Of a DNA stretch of 64,000 bases, positions 11,460 to 21,531 are shown one piece after another. Each line of letters opens with the position of its first letter. The stretch's first letter is position 1. Under the pieces are notes generated by a model. The model was not told the origin of the DNA, searched no databases, and was given only the letters and a program-made list of their open reading frames with translations. The stretch is from Sambucus nigra (lineage: Eukaryota; Streptophyta; Magnoliopsida; Dipsacales; Adoxaceae): NCBI GenBank assembly GCA_949130495.1, contig OX422213.1, positions 204,283,660-204,347,659 on the forward strand. The letters are read 5' to 3'. The translations under genes and the position numbers were made by a program.

Positions 11460-13250
11460 ATAATATCGTCGGAGCGACAAAGTTCTCATGGTTGGTCGGT
11501 CGGACCCGTTCTTTGCTCGGAAGTACTATTATTGACGTCTATCACAAGTTTGCATAGATTTGGGCTGAGTTCGACCACCTATTGACTTGTCGGCAGTAAC
11601 AAAGGAGATCACCCAGGTCGGCAGTAAGAGGAACTTTTCAATCTCTATTTTGTTGATCGGCCATATCAATTCATTGGTCAGGGATATTTATGGTATCGCT
11701 GTTGGTCAGATATACCAGGTTGTATGAGTCGCAGTTGGTCGACACCATTTTATACTGCTCGACTAACAAAAGAAGATGTAGATACAACACAGGAATTAGA
11801 CCTGTAGGTCGGCCAAAGTCGGGACCTTTTATATAGTTGGTCGGCATCACTATTTCTTGGTCGGCACACACGTTTGCACAAGTTGACGAAACCAGTTGTT
11901 GGTCAGCTCTTTATTTGTTGATCGAAGACATTATTTTTCGTCGGAGATATTTTTTTTGATAATCGGGGGTATTTTTCTGTACGGAAGATGCACAGGTTGA
12001 TAATGACTGGTCGGCATCCAAATGTTCCAGTCCCGGTCAACAAAATCATCTGGTCGATGCAAAATTTACTGGTCAGAGGTTCATTTTCCTGGTTGGCGGC
12101 ATAGCACTGGTCGGGATTACCTATTTTCTGGTCGGCAGTACCCATTAGTTGGTCTGGGGAAAATTAATTCTTGGTCAGCATGAATATAGTTTGTCGGCAA
12201 AGTCAATTGTTGGTCGGAGCTAAGTTTTGCGTATGGTGAAAGTCTCCCCGACCTCTTATAAGTTGGTCAGTAAAAAAGGACTTACGGTAGTTATTCAACA
12301 ATTGTTGGTCAGCTGTTGTTAATGGTTGGTCGGACTGGTTGGCGATGCTTATTGCTGCTCGAAATGGTGATTTTGCTCTCCAGATTTTGCATTTTGACAA
12401 AGTCAAAATCATAACCAAGATGTTAAAAGACGAGATAACCCCCATATCCTTTATACCTTATCATTGTTTATCCTGAAATAATTTTCAAAAAACCAACTTA
12501 AATTTAGACATTTGCTTAAAATTGAAATTATTTGGTAAAAAGTTCAAATCAAACCTCATATCTTGCATATTTGATAAAAATTGCTCACATTGACACACAT
12601 TTGGCACAAAAGATTTTATTTCATATTTTGAAATTTGTATTGCCTTATGTCTGAACTGATACATATTATATGATATTTAGCTGAAAGATTTTGCTAATGA
12701 TAATTTCTATGAGAATCAATCTCAATAGGTGTTCGAGAAACTTATTAAATGCCGCATGTACAAGATTCACCCCCAACAGTTACCCTTTTATCATGTATTA
12801 TACATCAAGAGGAGCTCCACGACTTACTATTTGTTAGTCGATGGCATCTATTTCTACTCGGCAGTTCTCATACACTTGGTCAGCATCAAGCCGGCAACAA
12901 TCCTCCACCAAATTTCAGTTTACCAATTCCAGTCATCAACAAAGAACGGTTGAAAAATTTCTGGCATAGGTCGGCAACTAATACTACAACAATAAACATC
13001 ACCAGCACCAATTGTGTTGGTCCACTATATATAGCTAGTCGGAAAAATCAAATGTTGGTCGGAGGCATTTCATTATGATCGGTGATGGATATTATGCAAT
13101 TTAAGGAGTTCCCGAGCTCCCATTCGTTGATCGGCTACATCTATTTCTACTCGGGTGTACCAATTGTTGGTCGGCGTGTATATAGTTGGTCGAGAAAATT
13201 AATTTTTGGTCAGCAACATCTCAACCTTGGTCGGAGGCAGTAGAACGCTA
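11460..13250 (+). repeat. Dispersed TTGGTCGGC-type motif field
   Basis: The motif (t/c)tggtc(g/a)g(c/a) recurs roughly every 20-60 bp, with more than 25 occurrences between 11460 and 12340 and further copies at 12820-13230. All are in the same orientation. The same motif is the core of the 22-bp repeats in the element's LTRs and recurs beside the hairpin array. Spacing is irregular, so it is not a simple tandem repeat. Confidence 0.7.
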
Positions 13251-14040
13251 ATACCAGAACTGAAAATTAACGATTCCTTTGGTTCTCTCTTTTTTATTTT
13301 GACAAAATCACTACTTCGCTGCCAAAGGACAAGACTATCCCCTTATTCTTATCCTTATCCTTTATTAATTCAAAACATGAAATTCCTAATTGAAAATTTG
13401 CATGGAGAAAAATTAAAATGCATACTTGGTTATTTTCTAATCCACATAAACTTTATGTGAAAAATATTCCAAGACCAAAAAATTATATTTGAGCATTTAT
13501 TGAATTTCAAATAATTTCTAAAGTGATAAATAATTTCTAAAAAACCAATTTATATTTGATCTTTTACTTAAAATTAAAATGTCTAGCATTTTTATTAAAA
13601 TTTGCTCATGAAATACACGTGTGGCACAAAAATATTATTACATATTTTGAAATTTTTATTATTTTATGCTGATACACATCACATATTGTTTGGCTGAATA
13701 ATTATTCTCATGATAATAATTATTTTCTCTAGTCTCGACAGGTGCTCGGGCAGCTTATTAAAATTTAATAGGGACGAGATTCAATCCCGATGAAAGCTCT
13801 CGTAAACCTCTGGAAACTAGTATTTCTCGACATCAGGCAATTTTGCCTCGACATATCAGCCAACATATATTATTTCATTTTTTGAAATTAATATTTTTAT
13901 TTCTCAAGCATATACCTATCATATATTTATTGAATGATTAAATTATTCTCATGACTAATCAATTCAACCTACACATATGGTAGAGAAAGATATTAATTTT
14001 TACAGGTACAAGACTCAACGCCGACGAATGCTCGGAAACA
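12475..14040 (+). repeat. Degenerate long duplications in the LARD interior
   Basis: Three stretches share the same order of blocks: 'aaaaaccaa...aaatt', 'ttggcacaaaa.attttatt.catattttgaaatt', 'ctcatgataat', and a closing 'caggt.c..g...cttattaaa' to 'gattcaaccc' segment. The best pair is about 12475-12790 and 13500-13790; a shorter third lies at 13860-14040. They are old, diverged internal duplications. Confidence 0.6.
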
Positions 14041-14394
14041 ATCTGGAAACTCTTATCATTTCACCTCAGCGAGGCATTATATATTATTACTCGGAGATAT
14101 CATCTCAAGCACAAATTATTTTATATATCCCTTGGGATTCATATTGTATATTCATCTCAACATGGAACTCGGCGAGATATTCATATTCAGCTCCAAGGAA
14201 GAACTATAACATTTATTATATTTCGCCCCCATCGAATAGTTGGTCGGGGTAATTCTTATTTATATTCAGCATGGAGCTCGGAAAATTTCTTCTCTCTAGA
14301 TATATTCAGCTTCAAGGATGTCTCCAGCAATTATTATATCTTATTCCCAACAATCTGTTGGTCAGCTTCAAGGATGTCTCCAGATTTTATTATA

Positions 14395-14745
14395 AAATAT
14401 TCCTAAAAATGCCAACTCAGGTTGGTTAGGAAGCAAAAATAATCCTAAAAATGACAACTCAGGTTGGTTAGAAAGCTAAAATATTCCTAAAAATGCCAAC
14501 TCAGGTTGGTTAGGAAGCAAAAATATTCCTAAAAATGCCAACTCAGGTTGGTTAGGAAGAAAAAATATTCCTAAAAATGCCAACTCAGGTTGGTTAGGAA
14601 GTAAATCTATTCCTAAAAATGCCAACTAAGGTTAGTTAGGAAGTAAAACTATTTCCCAAAAATGCCAACTAAGGTTGGTTGGGAAGAAAAAATATTTTCC
14701 AAAAGTACCAAAGTTGGTCGGGAAGAAAAAATCCACCAACTCAGG
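14395..14745 (+). repeat. 42-bp tandem array, each unit a potential hairpin
   Basis: Starts of the 'tcctaaaaatg' block fall at 14401, 14443, 14485, 14527, 14569 and 14611 (exactly 42 bp apart), then about 14653 and 14698. Each unit reads TTCCTAA-aaatg-CCAAC-tcag-GTTGG-TTAGGAA plus an A-rich spacer, so two nested arms (7 and 5 bp) pair around a 4-nt loop with a 5-nt one-sided bulge. The unit at 14653-14685 has TTCCCAA...TTGGGAA, a change on both sides that keeps pairing. Some units carry unpaired changes. Confidence 0.85.
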
Positions 14746-15017
14746 TTGGGCGGGAATCAATCTCCATCAACTCCGGTTGGTCGAACAGCAAACAGCAGGT
14801 GGAACAAATCTTATTGTCTATGCAAAACAAGTAAATCTGTCAAATAACATACTTTAAGGCCGAGAAAGCATTCAAAGATCATATTCCACACTTGGGGGCT
14901 CTATTAAAAATCCAGTTGTTCATTCGGTGGCATATTCTCATAACATCATGCAGTCGAGCATCAGATTCAGCCCCGTCTAATTATCATTCAGAAGTTGTTT
15001 TTCTTGCTCGAGAATTA

Positions 15018-15145
15018 GTTCAGGAGGCTATTGAAGTTCAGGAGGAATATTGAAGTTCAGGAGGTATATTAAAGTTCAGGAGGCGTATTCAGAAGTTCAG
15101 GAAGCGCATTCAGAAGTTCGGGAGGCATATTCAGGAGTTATTATG
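15018..15145 (+). repeat. Short imperfect tandem array, GTTCAGGAGG core
   Basis: Six or seven units of about 18-25 bp with the core gaagttcaggagg and a 'tatt' spacer follow one another in the 3' part of the LARD interior. The last units drift to 'cagaagttcgggagg'. Confidence 0.7.
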
Positions 15146-15660
15146 CACATACTATTGAAGTTCAGAAGCCTACAACACTGAGATCTTTACTACTACTGTC
15201 CCGACCAACATTGAAGAAGAAGTGTATGAAAATGTTTCGAAGTCCACCACTAGCTTAGTACTAATCAGATTGAAGAGTTGGGTTCAAAAGCTAGTATGTT
15301 ACTCGACAAACTATTCAGAGGATCATAAATAAGAAGAATCAAGCACGTGAAGTTAGCACTCAGTTACTCGGCACAGGAGGCAGTTGGTCGTCTAGCAAAC
15401 CAATCAACATACTTGAAGATTATGACAAGCTACAAGCTGCATACTATGGCATGGCTGCATCAAAATTCCCAGGGGTGATACATAGCACACGGAGTTCCTC
15501 TAAAGAAAGATTAGCAACCATCGATCAGCCTGCATCATATGTCATCCAGGAGATAATGCACTTTATGTTGAACAAATTAAGAAGGTAGATCAAGAATTTC
15601 ACGAGCACCGAGCAACACTGCAGAATAAATACTCCATCCTTTCAGTAAACCATCGAGCAT

Positions 15661-15677
15661 GGAGCATTGGGGGCTTC
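15661..15677 (+). other. Polypurine-type tract before LARD 3' LTR
   Basis: ggagcattgggggcttc lies directly before the 3' LTR start, the expected place of the PPT, and sets the plus orientation together with the PBS. Confidence 0.6.
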
Positions 15678-16299
15678 TATTAACACAAAAATTCTCCATC
15701 TACGAGGACCAATCAGAAAAGAACACATGCCATCCTACGTGACAATATTCACCACCCGAGGAGAGTTGGTCAGTACCTGAGGAGAGTTAGTCGGCACCCG
15801 AGGAGAGTTAGTCGGCACCCGAGGAGAGTTGGTCGACATACCAACCAGGAAGATCAAAGGATAACTATGCATTTAATATGCATTAATGAAGATGACAGCG
15901 CATTTAATGAGCCTTAATGTACATTTATACTGTATTAATAGATGACAACACATAGCATACCAAGCAATTCAACAATTAGATTCGTTGAATGTAGACATAA
16001 ATGTCTACGTACAATGAATCTCTTTATCTCCCATCACTATAAATACATGTATTCCCTTAGCCAAAAGGGAAGAGATCCGAGAACGATGAGAGACCATACA
16101 CAAGATGCACCCTTTTTTCCCTCTCTCTACCACATTGTGCTATTGTAAACCCCTAGGAATAAAATAACAGTGGACGTAAGCTTTATTCATAGCCGAACCG
16201 CTTTAAAAATCTTTGTCTCTCATGTGCGTGATTGGATTGCTTTTATCTATTTATCTGTGATCATAAAAATGGGATTCGGTCCAGTTTTTTGCATCAACA
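15678..16299 (+). repeat. 3' LTR of the LARD
   Basis: It matches the 5' LTR along its whole length. The start is TATTAACAC against TGTTGACGC, so the terminal TG is mutated. It has four 22-bp units where the 5' LTR has three, which accounts for the 21-bp length difference. Hairpin (15979-16020) and TATA box (16038-16045) are kept. Confidence 0.87.
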
Positions 16300-16515
16300 C
16301 AAAGAAAACACAAATGATAAACAAGAATATTTTTCATTTTTCATTTAATGCAAACTAAAATGAAGTAAATATAATACAAAAGATAAACAAAATCATAATT
16401 CTAGCATGTGATTAGGCATGGAGCATAGAGTAGAAAATGATTAAACAAACATACATTTAGCATGATAATATAGCATGGAGTACAAAGGCTAAAGTATGCA
16501 AAACAACAAACACAT

Positions 16516-17332
16516 TCAACCTTTAGATTTAGCAAGTGAGGAAGCATGTGAAAGTAAATGAGAATCAAAAATCCTATTTTGCAAAGCTACCAAGTCGGAT
16601 ATCCTAACCCAAACTAAAGATGAGTGACTAACTTGGGGTGTAGGAATCTTGACTACCTCGGTTACCTTACATAGGGATTTTCTAGGACCTATTTTAAGAT
16701 CAAAATAAAATTTCCTAAAATGACCTTTTCGACCACAATGTGAACACCTAAAGTCACGGCGAAAAGATTTTACTAAGGAGTGATCTCTATAAGATTTCCT
16801 TGTGGTTTCTCCTAAAACATTGGTTTTGGCTTTATGAGTTGATTTACTACACGTATCGAAGCCTAAACCACACATGTCATTTTTTATTTGAACCGTGCCT
16901 AAGATTTTATCTAGTTTTTCGGACCTACACTCTAAATCAAATTTGACTTTGCTAGAGTCTTTTAGCTTATTTTCTAATTCTAAAATTTTAGACTCTGACA
17001 AAACATTTTTCTTTTCAAACACGAGAAGCTCATTTTTTAAGGATTCCATTAAACCCCTAAGGCTATCTTTTTCGCCTTCTATATATACTACCTTCCCTCG
17101 AAGAGATCTCTCTCGTGTCCTAAGGTCTTACACTAATGCACTCTCATCAATGACCTTGACACGCTCTCTTAAACCTTCTTCTAACTTCAAATTAGCTCTT
17201 TTCAATTTAATAGATTCTTCATATAATTCTTGAAAAGCAATTTGAAGTTCACTCACATCAACCTCTTCATTTTCACTATCTCTCTCTCTTTCACTCTCAC
17301 TACCATAAAAAATAAGGGAATTAAAATGAAGT
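16516..17332 (-). pseudogene. SIRE gag C-terminal fragment (remnant 1)
   Basis: The minus strand encodes a charged, leucine-rich region likely to form a coiled coil (about 16890-17330), then a zinc knuckle of the copia gag type, then a segment that in intact SIRE polyproteins lies just before the protease. The knuckle at about 16710-16750 reads CSHCGRKGHFRKFY: the fourth metal ligand, normally Cys, is Tyr. An in-frame TAA interrupts the coiled-coil part at about 17127, so the 177-residue open frame starting at 17049 uses a Met inside the gene, not a real start. The frame ends at a stop immediately before where protease should begin; the rest of pol is missing. Gag would form the particle that packages the element RNA. 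It is surely dead. Confidence 0.7.
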
Positions 17333-17350
17333 TATATATATATATATATA
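17333..17350. repeat. (TA)n microsatellite at a deletion junction
   Basis: A short pure TA run lies exactly where SIRE gag similarity stops and unrelated sequence leading into the right Tekay-like LTR begins. Confidence 0.85.
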
Positions 17351-20076
17351 GCTACCCCATAATATATCGCACCTCTTATGCATTATTCCAAATTTACTTA
17401 TCCTCATAACTTTAGAATACCATTTACTATTCTTGATTATTAACTCTCTATTTAATTATTAACATTTTCATATAGTGGTTAGCAACATCAATTCTTGATC
17501 AAACGTATCACCCTTTACATGGGCAACCTCCCACATGCTCGGATGAACTCCTAAAAATCCCATGAACATTTCCCCGGTCTAATTCGATCCAAGTCCTAGA
17601 ACCGAATTGATTATAGTCAAGGATCCGCATTGATTTGCCCTGGCCGTATTGATTCGGTTTGAAGGTTGAATCGATTTGTTCTAAAAAATACGCCCAGATT
17701 TGTCTTATTCTAAAATGGGTTTCCTTCCCTAATTCCATTAACGAATTTAAAGCATTACATAATTCAGTCATAATAACTATGAATGCATATAAATTGAAAG
17801 TTTAGGGAGGAGTCCTCACCAAAGGTTGATTAGCTGAGTTGATCCCTTACTTAGCAAAAGACTAACTAAAAAGGAAGAAGAAGACCCTCTGCAGACACTC
17901 CTTGAAGGACTCCTTTTGAAGACCAAAGTAATTCAAGTGATAATATTTTGTAATAAGAAGAAGAATGTATTTGATCTTGTACTTTACTTAGTAAACAAAC
18001 ATACTTTGTAATATGGGTGAGGTTTTTCAGTACCCTCGAGGGACCATGCTTGGCAAGGCATGGGAGAGCTCACATGCTCTATCGAATGACCTCCTCTTGG
18101 GAACCTCACAGGGACATGGTTTGGAGGATTAGGAGCAAGGAAACATTGGGAAAGAAATAGCCAACCCTCTTGTCACACTTGGGCAAAAGTTCACTCAGAA
18201 TAAATGGTTGCTCGAGCAACTTCCAGCCGAGCTACCATGACTTCATCATATTCGGAGGAACCTCCTCGAGGAACCCCAATCTTGTAACTTTTTCCTAGAT
18301 ATAGTTCCTAGTAAACAAACAGTACACTCATATGTTCGAGCTACTTCCAGCCTAGCAAAGTTAACTCCATACACTATCTCTTTGATTTATGTGATAACAC
18401 ATCTAGTGGGGATCACTATTCACCAACTTTATGATGTCATAACGTCTGGCATTTAGGCATTGGAACTTACATCACTCAATTGAGTTTTATTCTTAGGATA
18501 GAAGACCTAGTTAACCATATCTAATATCATAGTCGTTCTAAGGTGAGCCTTTGAGCTGCCACGTTGCATCCTTATTAATGCCACCACACTTCTAACTGGT
18601 TGAGAAGTTTCTCACCAAAACACAATATCCCGTGCATTTAATGCAATATCTCCGACATTAATGCTACGGTACTTTAGCATTTAATGCGGGTAAATCACAT
18701 TGAATGCCAACAAGGTTACTCGAATAACCTTGCCTTCATATAAATAGACCAACCAAATAGTTTACACGGACGACAATTCGGATGTAGAATAGCTGCTGGA
18801 TTTCCCTCATACACGAGAGCTTCGGTGAGAACATTTACTATCCAAACATTCCCTTTGCCTCCATTAATATCACTACGGATGAGCATTGACTAGACTTGAA
18901 GTTCCTAACTTGCCTTTATTGTTATAAGAGTACTTGTTATTTCTCCCTTTGACCAAGTTATCTGCTGGTCCCACTTATCTATTGTGTTCACAGTGCATTT
19001 ATGGTGTAAAATATCTCATTTAATACCATCTTGAGTGTTGAATGTTCTTATCTTTCTTACCCTCATTTATTGTCATTATTTAATATAGTCTTGTGAGTTA
19101 ATCACGATCTTGATAAGGGGTTATGCCTCACTTGATACTAATTGTATTCTAATAGCCCACATCGTACATAAAGAACATGTCTCTACTGGCCTATAATCAC
19201 TCTAAACTTTATTATTCTTAGAATTCAAGAGATTAAGTCATATAACCCAATCTTATCAAAATTAATGAACATTCACAATTCTCATTCAAAATCTCAGATT
19301 ATTTCAAATCAAATCGGGGTTTTAACTCATAAATGGATTTAAATCCTATCACATGGGTTCTAATAGTATTTCCTTTAAATTTTACAACATCAATTTTGGG
19401 TGTGTCATCAAAGTTCTTGACTTTCAAAACCTAAATAGTCTCAATCCCAAATCCTTACATAATCCAATCCCTAAAGTTATTTATGAACTTGAAATTGCAT
19501 GAGAGCCATGCTTATAAATTAAGAAACCTACTATTAAATGTTTTGCAAGATAATTCATGCCTTACAAGATGGATGGACGCTCCCCTTTGAAAATCCTTAA
19601 TCTTTGCTCCTATCCCAATTTGGTAGTTTCTCTGGAGGGTTTTTGGCTTCTAGGTTGGATTAGGAAAGGACGTAAAACCTAGTTGGGTTAGCTTATATTG
19701 TAATTAAACTCTTTAATCCCGTATCTCCCTATACGGCCCATTTTTGGACCCCAAAATAAGTCTAAAATCTCCCCTAAGGGTATATTTATCCTCCAAGCCT
19801 AACTTTGGATATTTACAACACCTAAATGAGCTTCTAAATCCCTCCAGAACCTATGTAATGTACATTAAATCACATTTTTTTATTATACTACTATTGCAAT
19901 ATATATATATATAAAATTCGTTCAATATAAATAATTCATGTAACTTGTAAATGAATTATTCTACCAATGCAACACATACAATATAATTTAATCACGTAAC
20001 CTTGAACCATATTATACAAGAAATTAATTACAATAATTCTACCAATTTAAATGACTTAAAAGTACGGGGTATTACA
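17351..20076 (-). repeat. Right LTR of Tekay-like element, 5' part altered, solo LTR inside
   Basis: Similarity to the left LTR begins near 17558 and runs to 17800, is interrupted by the insertion at 17801-19168, and resumes to about 19990. It then goes on to the LTR end at 20076, a part the left copy lost to the SIRE insertion. The 17351-17557 part matches nothing on the left. A short (TA)n run lies near 19900. Confidence 0.68.
17801..19168 (+). mobile_element. Probable solo LTR inserted in Tekay-like LTR
   Basis: The 1368-bp block interrupts an otherwise continuous LTR match: the left copy reads 'aattaaaagaacacg' where this copy reads 'aattgaaag', then the insertion, then 'taaagaacatg'. 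Flanking gaaag (17796-17800) and taaag (19169-19173) fit a 5-bp target duplication with one mismatch. The right end is CA; the left end is TT rather than TG. A TATA box TATAAATA at 18739-18746 is placed as in other LTRs, suggesting plus orientation. No coding frame, PBS or second LTR is present. Confidence 0.65.
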
Positions 20077-21445
20077 CAATCTTTTAACAATTCTTATGAA
20101 ATAAAAGCAAGAGTTGAAGGAAATAAAAATGTCCGTTGATCCTGATATATTACATAGTGATGCATAATTAAAGGGGAAGGAACTAAGAGAAGCCAAGTTA
20201 GTGGTTGGATATGTGATATAACAACTCAAAAGTTATATGTATGTCATTAAGTTATATATTTTTCCATTTACATATTTGTTTTCTTACTCAAAATGTTGAG
20301 ATAAATTCTCACATTATATTCATACTCGAAATGTTACATTTATGTCATTGTGAAATGTATTTTGCTTGTTAGTTGTGTTAGTTCATTTGAAGTTCAATTT
20401 TGTGAGTTGGTCCTTTAGAAAAAATTATAGGTTTCATGAAACAGATTTGGATATAATTATTTTTATTTGTCAAGTTGGTTCATTATTTGACTATATTAGT
20501 ATTGTGTACTTAATGTTTATTTGTTATTTTTGCAGGTTTTGCATCATTTTGCGGGTCTCGAATTTATAGCAGTATAATAGTTTCTACTTATTTGATGTTT
20601 TTTATTTGCAAAATGAACCTTGTTTTAACTTTCATCTATGACATGTAATTTTTGCTCATAGATTTTGGAATGGATGTGATCGAGGAGGATATGGAGGATG
20701 CCGAAAAATTTCCAATGGACTCATCTGATAATAACCAATTACTAAACAACCTAGTTTATGCAAAAATCATTGGCGAGGAAAAAAGGCACCCATTATGGCG
20801 GCTGTGGACAACCAAAACCCCACAAATATAAAACGGAGGATGAAAGTGATTCAAAAATGGGATTTTGTTCCAAAGTATAACTATGTGTATCGTTATCGGT
20901 ATTTAAGTTTTTTTTGTAAATTAAGAATGAGGGCTTATATTAAATGTAAATGTTGAATATAGTGTCCTTCTTTGTGTGACTATTTTTGTATATGTTATTG
21001 AAATTTAAATAGTGTGGTAAGCATAATTGAATTTGTTTAAATTCATGACAGGATATCAGATCTTGAAACATATGTATTTTTAAAATATGTATTAATATTA
21101 CTAATGGATTTTTATTGTTATAAAATCAGGAAAAAAAATTACAAAACGTGTGTAATATGGTAAAGTCCATTACTAAAATAGGATTAGTAACGGAAAATAC
21201 TATTACTAATTCCGATTTAGTAACAATAAAATAATGTTACTGATTCCGAATGACTAACTCGAAAATACTGTTGGTAAATCCATAATTAGTAATGGTATTT
21301 TACCCTTACTAAATCCATAATTAGTAATGGTAAAAATCTGTTATTAATTTTGTTTCCCATGTATTTTTTCTGACAAAAAATTACTGTGACTAATATTTTT
21401 TGTAACGGTAAAATATTGTTACTAAAGGCATGTTTTGGTGTATTG
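20077..21445 (+). mobile_element. CACTA right-end fragment with TAGTAAC subterminal repeats
   Basis: From 21150 to 21430 the motif ttagtaa(c/t)gg and its complement recur about ten times, as subterminal repeats do in CACTA elements. The end, actaaaggcatgttttggtg followed by tattg at 21441-21445, matches the right end at 24868 (actaaaggatcattttggtg then aagtg) in the same orientation. No matching left end is visible. The part from 20077 to 21110 is AT-rich; around 20660-20760 an acidic stretch could be read but I cannot assign it. Confidence 0.5.
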
Positions 21446-21531
21446 CCTATTTATATAAAGTTGTAAAAATCAATAACAAGAAATATTAACTTAAATGGTG
21501 CATATTTTATTATATTAAAAGATGAAATAAA

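Larger units (their letters stand above)
10135..15660 (+). other. Non-coding interior of the LARD
   Basis: There is no domain in any frame. Open frames up to about 109 codons (for example 12749-13078) overlap one another and look like chance. What the interior does contain is structure: a field of GGTCGGC-like motifs (11460-13250), degenerate long duplications (about 12475-12790, 13500-13790, 13860-14040), the 42-bp hairpin array (14395-14745) and a short GTTCAGGAGG array (15018-15145). Confidence 0.75.
9515..16299 (+). mobile_element. LARD: large non-coding LTR retrotransposon derivative
   Basis: The element has LTRs of 601 bp (9515-10115) and 622 bp (15678-16299), a primer binding site right after the first, and a purine-rich tract before the second. 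Target duplications are caaat (9510-9514) and caaag (16300-16304), one mismatch. The 5.56-kb interior has no gag or pol similarity in any frame, so copying must rely on proteins from another element. The LTRs still agree over most of their length apart from scattered substitutions and one repeat-unit difference, so it is younger than the SIRE remnant it interrupts. Its interior is unusually repetitive (see separate entries). Confidence 0.85.
6218..17332 (-). mobile_element. SIRE-type copia remnant 1, pol and 5' LTR deleted
   Basis: On the plus strand the order is 3' LTR (6218-7831), polypurine tract complement (7832-7846), 3' non-coding region (7847-9514), LARD insertion (9515-16299), rest of the 3' region (16300-16515) and the C-terminal half of gag on the minus strand (16516-about 17330). 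Protease, integrase, reverse transcriptase and RNase H are absent, so a deletion of roughly 4 kb joined the 3' region to gag. The gag N-terminus, PBS and 5' LTR are also gone; the break falls at a (TA)n run (17333-17350). The same arrangement of 3' LTR, PPT and 3' region is seen in the better preserved element at 32406-41000. Confidence 0.75.
4832..20076 (-). mobile_element. Old Tekay-like gypsy element, only LTRs left, nested insertions
   Basis: The left end starts TGTGACAACCCC at 4832 and the right end finishes CGGGGTATTACA at 20076, the usual near-palindromic ends of chromovirus LTRs. The 5 bp outside are caatt on the left and caatc on the right, a 4-of-5 match for a target duplication. 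The LTR bodies at about 5185-6217 and 17558-20076 are clearly homologous in the same orientation, which rules out a single LTR split by an insertion. Nothing of the internal gag-pol remains. The space between is filled by a minus-strand SIRE remnant and a LARD, and a solo LTR interrupts the right LTR. Minus orientation is inferred from resemblance to the LTRs of the Tekay element at 48660-60315. Confidence 0.6.

Noticed and set aside
14395..14745. Regular 42-bp repeats looked CRISPR-like
   Set aside because: There are no unique spacers: the whole unit repeats, no cas genes exist, and the context is a plant LTR element.
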